Notes: generated by a model from the letters alone, not told the origin. Shown: positions 1-6,273, numbered from the stretch's first letter. The stretch is DNA of 13,618 nt from an uncultured Porphyromonas sp. (GCF_902489635.1 NZ_CABUAN010000048.1:1-13618), one strand, 5' to 3'. Numbers and translations are program-made.

Positions 1-78
1 GAGATTTGAGATTTTCCACGTGGATATTCGAGAAAGGAGGGAATCGGACGAATTTCCTCGTAAAGATATGTATAATTA

Positions 79-113
79 GAGGTTAGAGATTAGAGGTTAG
101 AAGTTAGAGATCC
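79..113 (+). repeat. Heptamer tandem array, consensus GARRTTA
   Basis: Five consecutive 7-base units can be read: GAGGTTA, GAGATTA, GAGGTTA, GAAGTTA and GAGATCC, the last being a degenerate end unit. The right arm carries the same array with seven units (13514-13562), and the reverse strand at 564-591 carries four units in the same order as the first four here. The difference in unit number between copies suggests replication slippage; this is inference. Confidence 0.9.
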
Positions 114-146
114 GATCACTCTGATAGCTCCGATGGTTCCGATAGC
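111..146 (+). repeat. 9-mer tandem array, consensus TCYGATNNN
   Basis: Four 9-base units follow each other: TCCGATCAC, TCTGATAGC, TCCGATGGT and TCCGATAGC. The array is identical in the right arm. It starts inside the GATCC that closes the preceding 7-mer array. I see no coding frame that uses it. Confidence 0.85.
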
Positions 147-147
147 T

Positions 148-178
148 AACAGCCAATAGCTAACAGCCAACAGCCAAT
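148..178 (+). repeat. Second heptamer array, consensus AAYAGCY
   Basis: Units are AACAGCC, AATAGCT, AACAGCC, AACAGCC and a truncated AAT. The preceding GATAGCT (141-147) looks like a hybrid of the 9-mer and 7-mer units. The right arm (13452-13486, reverse) has the same array with one base change. Confidence 0.85.
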
Positions 179-292
179 CCATGGTTGACACATTATATAT
201 AGTGACCTCATTGATGCCTCGATTGTCGCTTATGTGTAGCTTCTGACAGAGCGATTATAGTGCGTCAGCCCTGAGATGCGAGGGCGGGCTGC

Positions 293-322
293 TTGTTTAT
301 TCAATTAAATGTTGTATCTTTG
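293..322 (+). promoter_or_regulatory. Bacteroidota-type promoter for tRNA-Pro
   Basis: A TTG at 293-295 lies 19 bases before TATCTTTG (315-322), which fits the TAnnTTTG -7 box of Bacteroidota housekeeping promoters. Transcription would start near 329, about 50 bases before the tRNA. The -33 block GCTTGTTTAT (291-300) is identical to that of the rpsF promoter at the other end of the window. Confidence 0.85.
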
Positions 323-378
323 CACCACGAACGGCACGAAGGGGGCATTCTTCCCCACGTTGTACCGCTCGGAATCTT

Positions 379-453
379 CGGGGTGTAGCGCAGTCCGGTT
401 AGCGCACCTGCTTTGGGAGCAGGGGGTCCCAGGTTCGAATCCTGGTACCCCGA
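379..453 (+). tRNA. tRNA-Pro (anticodon TGG)
   Basis: All arms fold. The acceptor is CGGGGTG (379-385) with TACCCCG (446-452), including a terminal G-T pair. The D arm runs 388-405. The anticodon stem is CCTGC/GCAGG around the loop TTTGGGA (412-418), with anticodon TGG at 414-416. The T stem is CCAGG/CCTGG around TTCGAAT (434-440). The discriminator base is A453. CCA is not encoded, because the next bases are CAG, so the end must be added after 3' processing. RNase Z, encoded at 1603-2514, is the enzyme expected to make that cut. The gene has its own promoter and terminator. Confidence 0.97.
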
Positions 454-464
454 CAGATAAGCTA

Positions 465-504
465 AAACGACAATAGAGTGGCAATTGCCACTCTATTGTC
501 GTTT
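465..504. terminator. Perfect 40-bp palindrome, terminator of tRNA-Pro
   Basis: All 20 base pairs from 465/504 to 484/485 match. In RNA this gives a long hairpin starting 11 bases after the tRNA. The 3' side ends in GTTT, so the short U run is folded into the stem rather than following it. The symmetry means it could work in both directions. Confidence 0.88.
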
Positions 505-507
505 ATA

Positions 508-561
508 GCACTAGTGTTTCTAGTGGCTCTAGTGTTCCTAGTAGCACTAGTGCTACTAGGA
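508..561. repeat. 9-mer tandem array NNNCTAGTG with an embedded 26-bp palindrome
   Basis: Six 9-base units run without interruption, with a CTAGTG core: GCACTAGTG, TTTCTAGTG, GCTCTAGTG, TTCCTAGTA, GCACTAGTG and CTACTAGGA. Bases 536-561 also form a perfect palindrome (13 pairs, centre between 548 and 549). The array abuts a GATCC and the heptamer array at 564-591. Read on the reverse strand, the order is 7-mers, GATCC, 9-mers, the same order as in the arms at the window ends. Confidence 0.85.
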
Positions 562-563
562 TC

Positions 564-591
564 TAACTTCTAACCTCTAATCTCTAACCTC
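564..591 (-). repeat. Heptamer array, inverted copy of the left-arm array
   Basis: On the reverse strand the units read GAGGTTA, GAGATTA, GAGGTTA, GAAGTTA, the same four in the same order as 79-106. The exact match extends to 77-108 against 562-593 (32 bp). A decayed stretch with another unit (TAATCTC at 610-616) continues towards the next promoter. Confidence 0.88.
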
Positions 592-623
592 TATCTCTCT
601 CCCCTCCTCTAATCTCTTTTTCG

Positions 624-631
624 TACCTTTG
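624..631 (+). promoter_or_regulatory. Putative -7 box of the dehydrogenase gene
   Basis: TACCTTTG fits TAnnTTTG and lies 25 bases before the start codon at 657. No clear TTG element is present 19-21 bases upstream, where the decayed heptamer stretch lies, so this is a partial promoter match. Confidence 0.55.
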
Positions 632-656
632 ATCCTGCAAGAGAGATTATAAAGAA

Positions 657-1571
657 ATGACAAACGATACTTCTACCCAGCGCGAGACCGCAGCGGTCGG
701 CTACGACAAGAAGGTAGCCGTCATTGGTGCCGGCTCCATGGGACGCAGCATAGCCATCTGCCTGGCCATGCACCATATACCTACCGTCATACAGGCACGA
801 TCTTTGGAGCGTCAGAAGCGGGCTATCCCACTTCTCGAGCAGTCACTGGCGGAGTGTGGCGAACTCTTCGACTGGAGCAAAGAGCAACAGCAGGAGTTGC
901 TCAGCCGCATCAAGGTGACTGTGGACAATGCCGACATTGTCTCGGCCAACCTCGTCATAGAGGCGACCAGTGGCACCCTAGAGGAGCACAAAGACCTTTA
1001 CCGCGACCTCGATGCCGTCCTCAGCGAGGGGACGATCATCGCTTCGATCACTTCGTCGATCAGCATCACGGAGCTAGGCAACGCTACACAGCGTCCGTCG
1101 CTGGTGGCGGGGATGCACTTTTTCAATCCCGTGCCGCTCATCGACCTGGTCGAGATCGTCTCGTCACAGCACACTTCGCAAGAGACACTCGAGCAGATCC
1201 AAAAGCTGTGCGATGCGATGGGCAAAGAGACGGTCTATGTCGAGGACTCGCCCGGCTACATCGTCAATCGTATGCTCATCCCGATGATCAACGAGGCGAT
1301 CACCGAGCTGGCTCAAGGTATCGGCTCTATCGAAGACATAGACCGTGCGATGCGCATCGGCGCTAGTCACCCGATGGGTCCCCTAGAGCTGGCAGACTGG
1401 ATCGGTCTAGACACTTGTCTGGAGATCTTGGAGGGACTCTTTGCGGAGTTTATGGACAGCAAGTATCGTCCGCACCCGCTACTACGCCGGAAGGTACGCG
1501 CCGGACAGCTCGGTCGCAAGGTAGGCGTGGGCTTCTACCGCTACAATCAAGAGGAAGAAGAGCAGTCATAA
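657..1571 (+). CDS. hbd: 3-hydroxyacyl-CoA (3-hydroxybutyryl-CoA) dehydrogenase
   Basis: This enzyme reversibly oxidises L-3-hydroxyacyl-CoA to 3-ketoacyl-CoA with NAD(P). In an anaerobic fermenter it would serve butyrate formation, which is an inference as no partner gene is adjacent. The protein has 304 residues. The Rossmann dinucleotide motif is G24-A-G26-S-M-G29. Family catalytic residues line up by spacing: S133, H154 in HFFNPVP, E166 and N204 in PGYIVNR. The C-terminal domain (about 200-297) carries MGPLELAD and ends with the usual GQLGRKVGVGFY. The position matching Asn135 of the human enzyme is Ile131 here. The first 16 residues are an extra leader compared with the usual ~282-residue enzyme; the next ATG falls inside the nucleotide motif, so the start at 657 is kept. 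A -7 box lies 25 bases upstream. RNase Z follows after 31 bases. Confidence 0.93.
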   Translation: MTNDTSTQRETAAVGYDKKVAVIGAGSMGRSIAICLAMHHIPTVIQARSLERQKRAIPLLEQSLAECGELFDWSKEQQQELLSRIKVTVDNADIVSANLVIEATSGTLEEHKDLYRDLDAVLSEGTIIASITSSISITELGNATQRPSLVAGMHFFNPVPLIDLVEIVSSQHTSQETLEQIQKLCDAMGKETVYVEDSPGYIVNRMLIPMINEAITELAQGIGSIEDIDRAMRIGASHPMGPLELADWIGLDTCLEILEGLFAEFMDSKYRPHPLLRRKVRAGQLGRKVGVGFYRYNQEEEEQS

Positions 1572-1602
1572 CAATAGACCCGTTTTTTGCACTAAGCTTG
1601 AG

Positions 1603-2514
1603 ATGCAAGTCAAGATCCTCGGCTGCGGCTCTGCACGTCCCACACGGCATCACCTGCCCTCAGCACAAGTACTGACCGTCGCAGGGCATCACTACCTGAT
1701 AGATGCTGGCGAAGGGGCGCAGCACTCGCTCATCCTGGCGGGCTATAAGATCACGCAGCTGGAGGCGCTCTTTATCTCGCACGCTCATGGGGATCATTGC
1801 TTCGGACTGCCGGGACTGCTCACCTCGATGGCACACGTAGGGCGCACGAAACCGCTCACCATCGTGACGACAGCCGAGGTGGCTGAGTACATACGCTACA
1901 TCGAGGAGCATCACATCGAGGAGAGTCCCTACGAACTTTCCGTAGTCGTAGCTCCGAGCGACGAGGTATCCCGCACTATCTACTCCGACCCTTGGCTGCA
2001 GGTCGACACGTTGCCACTGCGGCACCGCACGAGCGCCATCGGCTTCCTCTGCCGTGAGCACTGTATGCCGAGGAGGATAGACCCTGTGGCTACCGACTTT
2101 TATCAAATCCCCCACACCGCTATGCATGCCCTGCAAATGGGGCTAGACTACATACCTCAAGGTGGCGGGCGCATCATCCCCAATCGTGAGCTGACGAAGC
2201 CAGGGCGCCCATCTCGCGCCTACGCTTATCTCTCAGACACGCTCCCAGCGTGGCATCTGGTAGAGCAGATACGAGGCGTGGACCTCCTCTACCATGAGAG
2301 CACTTACAGCGATGAATTTCGTGACCGTGCGGAGGCTTACGGGCACTCGACAGCACGACAAGCCGCTGAGGTGGCCGAGGCGGCTGAGGTGGGACAACTG
2401 CTCTTAGGGCACTACTCAGGTCGCTATGACGACCTATCGACGTTGCTCGAGGAAGCTCAAGAGGTCTTTCCCAATAGCTGTGCAACTCAAGAGGGAGATC
2501 TATACGAAGTATAA
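1603..2514 (+). CDS. rnz: Ribonuclease Z (tRNA 3' endonuclease)
   Basis: A cytoplasmic zinc endonuclease that cuts tRNA precursors after the discriminator base, so that CCA can be added. The 303 residues match the short (bacterial) form. The metallo-beta-lactamase motif is H60-A-H62-G-D64-H65. Further metal ligands by family spacing are H141, D212 (YLSDT) and H270 (GHYSGRY). The HEST block at 231-234 and GHSTARQAA at 247-255 are also typical. All key residues are present, so the enzyme should be active. It matters locally because tRNA-Pro at 379-453 has no encoded CCA. The start at 1603 gives the normal N terminus with the GCGSARPT block. It lies 31 bases after the dehydrogenase and 30 before the flippase, and is probably co-transcribed with both. 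Confidence 0.96.
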   Translation: MQVKILGCGSARPTRHHLPSAQVLTVAGHHYLIDAGEGAQHSLILAGYKITQLEALFISHAHGDHCFGLPGLLTSMAHVGRTKPLTIVTTAEVAEYIRYIEEHHIEESPYELSVVVAPSDEVSRTIYSDPWLQVDTLPLRHRTSAIGFLCREHCMPRRIDPVATDFYQIPHTAMHALQMGLDYIPQGGGRIIPNRELTKPGRPSRAYAYLSDTLPAWHLVEQIRGVDLLYHESTYSDEFRDRAEAYGHSTARQAAEVAEAAEVGQLLLGHYSGRYDDLSTLLEEAQEVFPNSCATQEGDLYEV

Positions 2515-2544
2515 TGCTTTGCACGAAACGCAGTTGACAGAACT

Positions 2545-4089
2545 ATGAGTAGCCGCATCAAGAGTCTCTTTAAGGATACCATCATCTACGGAGCAACGAC
2601 CATGCTCAGTCGCTTCCTCGGCTGGGCACTCTTCCCCCTCTATGTGTATCAGCTGCCCTCGCCTGCCGACTATGGTATCGTGACCAATCTGTATGCGTGG
2701 GTAGCCCTGCTCCTGATCCTCCTAACGTATGGGATGGAGACGGGCTTCTTCCGCTTTAGCCGTGAGGGTGACGGGCGCAAGGTGTATGCCAATAGTTTGC
2801 GTACGCTAGGCACCAGTTCGCTCCTCTTCCTCGTCTTGGGCTTGCTCTTTGTCAAGCCGATCGGAGCAGCTCTCGGATATGCGGACATGCTACGCCCCGT
2901 GGCGATGCTCATCGTGATCGTGGCGATCGATGCCTTCACCAGTATCCCCTTTGCCTATCTACGCTACACCAATCAAGCCTTGCGCTATGGCTTGATCAAG
3001 ATCGGCTACGTACTCCTGACGGTGGCGCTCAACCTCTTCTTCCTACTGGTCTGCCCTTGGCTCCAGAGGGTGGCTCCCGGAGCGGTCGACTGGTGGTACG
3101 AACCTGGGCTAGGTGTCGAGTATATCTTCCTCTCGAACATGATCGCCAATATCATCCTCCTACTGGTCTTGATCCCCATTATGAAGCAGGCGCGTGGTGG
3201 CGGGCGCTTCGACTGGGAGCTACTTCGCCGCATGCTCCACTACTCCCTGCCGATGGTCTTGCTCGGCATCGCAGGCAACTTCAACAAGATGGCGGACAAG
3301 ATCATCTTCCCCTTGCTCTTTGCGGATCAGACCTTTGCCAATACACAGCTCGGCATCTACAGTGCGGGGTACAAGATAGCGGTCGTCATCGTCATGTTTA
3401 CGCAAGCCTTCCGCTTTGCTTACGAGCCATTTATCTTCCAGCGAGGCAAGGAGGACAAACTCACGGCCGACGAAGAGGCAGCAGCAGAGCGCGAGCGACG
3501 CATCACCTATGCGAAAGCAATGCACTACTACCTGCTCTCGGCGATCTTTATCTACGTCGCCGTGATGTGCTACCTCGACCTGCTCAAGGTGCTGATCAGT
3601 CCCGCCTACTACGACGGGCTACAGGTCGTACCCTACGTGATGCTCGGGGAGGTACTCTTCGGCATCTACTACAATCTATCGCTCTGGTACAAGCTGACCG
3701 ACCGTACCTATTGGGGTGGCATCATCTCCACGGCCGGCTGTCTGCTCACGGTGGCGATCATCGTGTGGGGCGCACCGCACTGGGGCTTTATGGCGTGTGC
3801 CTACGCTTCGGTCGTGAGCAACCTCCTACTGGTCCTCGTCTCCTACTTCCTCGGCCGCAAGTACTACCCCGTACCGTACCAACTGGGAGCGACGGCTGGT
3901 TATTTCGTCGTGGGAGCCATCTCCGTGGGGCTAGTCTTGTGGATCTATGGTGCGATGCCTGCGATGTGGATGCGTCTGCTACTTAGCACCGTGGTCTTAG
4001 TCGCACTCACTGGGTATATCGTCTGGCGCGAGCAACTAGTCAAGGCGTTTGCCCCGATCTTACGCCGTCTGCGCCACAAAGCTTCTTAA
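2545..4089 (+). CDS. Polysaccharide/oligosaccharide flippase (PST family, Wzx/MurJ-like)
   Basis: An inner-membrane protein of the MOP superfamily that probably flips lipid-linked sugars across the membrane; its substrate cannot be read from the sequence. The 514 residues are dominated by about 12-14 hydrophobic segments. The N-terminal part is characteristic of the family: a short amphipathic start, then a helix about 13-35, ADYGIV at 41-46 and YGMETGFFRF at 62-71. A charged cytoplasmic loop rich in Glu and Arg (about 300-325) separates the two halves. The C terminus is basic (residues 495-513). No glycosyltransferase lies beside it, so it looks like a core-genome flippase rather than part of a capsule cluster. 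A 190-base gap with a new promoter follows. Family assignment is good, exact role open. Confidence 0.88.
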   Translation: MSSRIKSLFKDTIIYGATTMLSRFLGWALFPLYVYQLPSPADYGIVTNLYAWVALLLILLTYGMETGFFRFSREGDGRKVYANSLRTLGTSSLLFLVLGLLFVKPIGAALGYADMLRPVAMLIVIVAIDAFTSIPFAYLRYTNQALRYGLIKIGYVLLTVALNLFFLLVCPWLQRVAPGAVDWWYEPGLGVEYIFLSNMIANIILLLVLIPIMKQARGGGRFDWELLRRMLHYSLPMVLLGIAGNFNKMADKIIFPLLFADQTFANTQLGIYSAGYKIAVVIVMFTQAFRFAYEPFIFQRGKEDKLTADEEAAAERERRITYAKAMHYYLLSAIFIYVAVMCYLDLLKVLISPAYYDGLQVVPYVMLGEVLFGIYYNLSLWYKLTDRTYWGGIISTAGCLLTVAIIVWGAPHWGFMACAYASVVSNLLLVLVSYFLGRKYYPVPYQLGATAGYFVVGAISVGLVLWIYGAMPAMWMRLLLSTVVLVALTGYIVWREQLVKAFAPILRRLRHKAS

Positions 4090-4154
4090 AAGCGAGATGA
4101 GTAGGGACGCACAGCTCGTGTCTAGCGGGAGAGCGTCCGTCGTATAGCACAAGG

Positions 4155-4186
4155 TTGCCAAGGAGTCAAAGATTTCACTATCTTTG
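4155..4186 (+). promoter_or_regulatory. Bacteroidota-type promoter for the 4280-11726 gene group
   Basis: TTG at 4155-4157 lies 21 bases before TATCTTTG (4179-4186), a full TAnnTTTG match identical to the tRNA-Pro -7 box. The predicted start near 4193 leaves a leader of about 87 bases. The gap since the flippase stop also holds a weak stem (GGACGC near 4106 with GCGTCC near 4134) that has no U run, so I do not call it a terminator. Confidence 0.8.
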
Positions 4187-4195
4187 TGTATCCAC

Positions 4196-4241
4196 ACGGG
4201 AGGAGTGTCGCAACAAGCTGCGAGCTTGGCAGTCCGCCCGT
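4196..4241 (+). promoter_or_regulatory. Structured 5' leader upstream of the cold-shock-like gene
   Basis: The transcribed leader can fold. ACGGG (4196-4200) pairs with CCCGT (4237-4241); after an A-G mismatch, GGA (4202-4204) pairs with TCC (4233-4235). An inner stem TCGCA (4208-4212) with TGCGA (4219-4223) closes a six-base loop. AAGCT/AGCTT (4215-4227) gives a competing fold. The rest of the leader to the ATG at 4280 is AT-rich and open. It matches no riboswitch class I know. Confidence 0.5.
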
Positions 4242-4279
4242 AACGTACAGTTTATAGACCTATAATAGACAGATTGATT

Positions 4280-5194
4280 ATGATTAATGATTTCGCAAGT
4301 TGGCTGACACCAGGCCAGAGTGTTCTTATCGTATCGAAGGATAGATCCTTCAGAGGTACCTTTCAAGCAGTTTGTGGCGACTACATAGTCCTCGAGAGTC
4401 GTCGTGGTGACCAGCACTTCATCCGTGAGGAGCTGATCGAGTCCTTTACGGTTTACAACAGGAGAGAGAGGACTGCTAGCAGAGAGACAGAGGCTATCGA
4501 CGAAGAGATGCCACTGACCGAAGCAAGTAGCGAGACGACGCAGTCAGACGAGGAGGCGATAGAGAGCTTGCTCGCCCCGCTCGAAGGCGCGATAGACAAG
4601 GACAAGCCCTACATGTATAAACCTGGCGATCGCATCCCGCTACCTAATAAAGATCAGCTCAAGTCGCACGCCTCTAGACAACAGAAGCCAAGTTCTAATC
4701 GCTACCCGCGCAACTCTGCCGACAAGCCTACCCTAAGCGAAATCCTAGACGAGATAGAGGCTAATGAGGATCGAAGCGTCATACCTGCCGAAGACCTGCT
4801 CTTAGTACGCCCTATGGGAACGATCAAGATGCGAGAAAACATGAAGAAGTACGGCTTTATCGAGGCTTTTGATGAGGAGAAGACCAACTACTGGTTCCCC
4901 TTTAACACGCTGACCGACGAAGACCTCAGCGTGACGGACGAGGTGGTCTTTTGCAAAGGATCAAACGAGAAGGGCTTCACCGCCAGCGGCATCGCTTCGC
5001 CAGGCACCATACACCGTCTGCTACTTCTCGTGAATCATATCTTGACGACGAGATACTACAACTTCCCGATCGTGCTACCGCTCCTCGAGGCGATGCTGGA
5101 GCAGCACCCGGAGAATAAGAGCATCCAGGATAAGTATCAGGAGGTCAAGGAGAGACAGGAGAGCTACAGCAAGCGCAAGGGCAGCGCTGAGTGA
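4280..5194 (+). CDS. LSm-like plus cold-shock-like domain protein, function unknown
   Basis: I do not recognise a named family. The 304 residues fall into four parts. Residues 8-60 resemble a small Sm-like beta barrel (PGQSVLIVSKD, FRGTFQAVCGDYIVLES). Residues 62-170 are acidic, Ser/Pro-rich and probably disordered, with little hydrophobic content. Residues 176-238 look like a cold-shock-type OB fold: MGTIKMRE, then KKYGFIEAFDEE, YWFPFNTLTDEDL and NEKGFTASGI. The tail 243-300 is helical and charged. Both folded parts are of types that often bind RNA, so an RNA-binding or translation-related role is plausible but inferred. An in-frame TTG at 4274 would add two residues; the ATG at 4280 is preferred. 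It is the first gene after a promoter and a foldable leader, and is followed 26 bases later by the lipoprotein gene. Confidence 0.8.
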   Translation: MINDFASWLTPGQSVLIVSKDRSFRGTFQAVCGDYIVLESRRGDQHFIREELIESFTVYNRRERTASRETEAIDEEMPLTEASSETTQSDEEAIESLLAPLEGAIDKDKPYMYKPGDRIPLPNKDQLKSHASRQQKPSSNRYPRNSADKPTLSEILDEIEANEDRSVIPAEDLLLVRPMGTIKMRENMKKYGFIEAFDEEKTNYWFPFNTLTDEDLSVTDEVVFCKGSNEKGFTASGIASPGTIHRLLLLVNHILTTRYYNFPIVLPLLEAMLEQHPENKSIQDKYQEVKERQESYSKRKGSAE

Positions 5195-5220
5195 TCTACG
5201 CGCTATAACATTACAGACTT

Positions 5221-6273
5221 ATGAGACCCTTATACCAGCTTACGGCACTACTTGTGGCACTACTCGCTGTGTGTAGTTGCTCGGGAGGCGGCGGTAGCAC
5301 CTTTACTCAGGCTAGTGGCAAGCCAAACGAGGTGATGCTCGTCATGGATCGTGACTACCTAGCAGACTCTGTCGGCACGGCTGTCAAGGATATGCTGCGA
5401 AGCTATGTACCCGCCATGCCACAGGTCGAGGAGCAGATGGACGTGACGACGGTCGATCCGAAGGACTTTGACACCTTCCTCCGCTACGTGCGCAACATAC
5501 TGATCGTCGACATCGATGCGGAACGATATACACAGAACAGTGTCAAGTTCGCTTACGACCAGTGGGCGCACGGGCAGATCGTGGTGACGATACAGAGTCC
5601 CTCGCCTGACTCGGTCTGCTACCTCATGGCAGATCGTGGTCGTGCTGTGCTCAATCTATTCGTACGCCACGAGCTGGCGGTACAAGCGAGCAACTTGGTG
5701 AAGAACTTTAGCCGCACGGCTGACCAACTAGCCGTAAAGCATCTCGGCTACCATCTCAATGCGCCCGAAGATATCGTCTCCTACAAGGTGGGCAAGAACT
5801 GTCTCTGGCTCTCTAACAATGCGATGCGTCGGCGCACCGACATGCTGCTCTACAAGGTGCCTTACCATGGAGAGGCGCTGACGGCTCCCTACCTTGTGGC
5901 TCTACGCGACTCGGTCCTCGCAGTTAATGTGCCTGGACCTATCGAAGGGAGCCATGCGGTCACCGCGCCTCATATCTTGATGACACGACAAGTCGCCATC
6001 GAAGGGCAGCCGATGCGTACCGAGCTACGTGGACTATGGGAGCTGCGTGGCGGAGGAGCTATGGGCGGGCCATTCGTACAGCACGCTTTCGTCACGCCTA
6101 GCGGAGACGAACTGGTCGTCGCAGAGGCTTTTGTCTACCACCCCAATGAGGCTAAGCGTGATGTGATGCAGCAGGTCGAGGCAGCACTCTTCTCCGTAAG
6201 AGCTGACACGGTCGAGCAGTGGGATGCTGATCAAGTAGCACAGGTGCGCTGGACGGCCTATACAACCTATTGA
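5221..6273 (+). CDS. DUF4837-family lipoprotein
   Basis: A conserved Bacteroidota protein of unknown function, predicted to be lipid-anchored in the envelope. The 350 residues start with a signal sequence (hydrophobic about 5-18) and a lipobox-like VCSC with probable lipidated Cys20, followed by a Gly-rich linker. The usual lipobox -1 residue is met by Ser19; Cys18 is an oddity. The mature part begins with ASGKPNEVMLVMD (32-44), typical of DUF4837. RNILIVDID (91-99) and the late LRGLWELRGGGAMGGPFVQH block also fit, followed by VVAEAFVYHP and KRDVMQQVEAALF. The residues just after the Cys are not acidic, so there is no clear surface-export signal. It lies 26 bases after the cold-shock-like gene and 7 before pdxA, which implies co-transcription rather than a shared function. 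Confidence 0.88.
   Translation: MRPLYQLTALLVALLAVCSCSGGGGSTFTQASGKPNEVMLVMDRDYLADSVGTAVKDMLRSYVPAMPQVEEQMDVTTVDPKDFDTFLRYVRNILIVDIDAERYTQNSVKFAYDQWAHGQIVVTIQSPSPDSVCYLMADRGRAVLNLFVRHELAVQASNLVKNFSRTADQLAVKHLGYHLNAPEDIVSYKVGKNCLWLSNNAMRRRTDMLLYKVPYHGEALTAPYLVALRDSVLAVNVPGPIEGSHAVTAPHILMTRQVAIEGQPMRTELRGLWELRGGGAMGGPFVQHAFVTPSGDELVVAEAFVYHPNEAKRDVMQQVEAALFSVRADTVEQWDADQVAQVRWTAYTTY

Larger units (their letters stand above)
21..270 (+). repeat. Left arm of a long inverted repeat (composite modular element)
   Basis: This stretch matches the reverse complement of 13357-13618. Bases 21-72 differ at one position (58). Bases 107-211 differ at one position (161). The promoter-proximal part, 212-270, has 8 differences in 59. 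The only length change is in the 7-mer array, which has fewer units here. The element is a mosaic: a unique block (21-75), a 7-mer array (79-113), a 9-mer array (111-146), a second 7-mer array (148-178), then a unique block with an AT-rich core near 190-202. There is no open reading frame of note, no transposase and no terminal inverted repeat. It may begin before position 21, because the other copy runs off the window end. Confidence 0.93.

Noticed and set aside
79..178. CRISPR-like array because of repeated short units
   Set aside because: Units are 7 or 9 bases and directly adjacent, with no unique spacers and no cas gene nearby. These are tandem repeats.
184..202. Sigma70-like promoter (TTGACA followed by TATATA) inside the repeat arm
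   Set aside because: The two hexamers are separated by far fewer than 17 bases and the phylum uses TTTG/TAnnTTTG promoters; a proper match lies at 293-322.
21..270. Insertion sequence or classical MITE
   Set aside because: No transposase, no terminal inverted repeats and no target-site duplication could be recognised; the internal tandem modules do not fit a simple MITE.
854..1366. 170-codon forward open frame inside the dehydrogenase gene
   Set aside because: Shadow frame of a gene with intact catalytic motifs; its translation is Arg/His/Gln-rich with no family pattern.
3057..3986. Second-frame 309-codon forward open frame within the flippase gene
   Set aside because: It lies wholly inside the flippase gene, is rich in Arg, His, Pro and Leu in the way GC-rich shadow frames are, and has no domain. 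The main frame has clear membrane segments.
4105..4139. Terminator after the flippase gene
   Set aside because: The stem is only GGACGC/GCGTCC with a loop over 20 bases and no T run, unlike the long palindromic terminators elsewhere in the window.
4274..4279. TTG start for the cold-shock-like gene
   Set aside because: An in-frame ATG lies two codons later at 4280 and gives a normal N terminus, so the TTG start is unnecessary.
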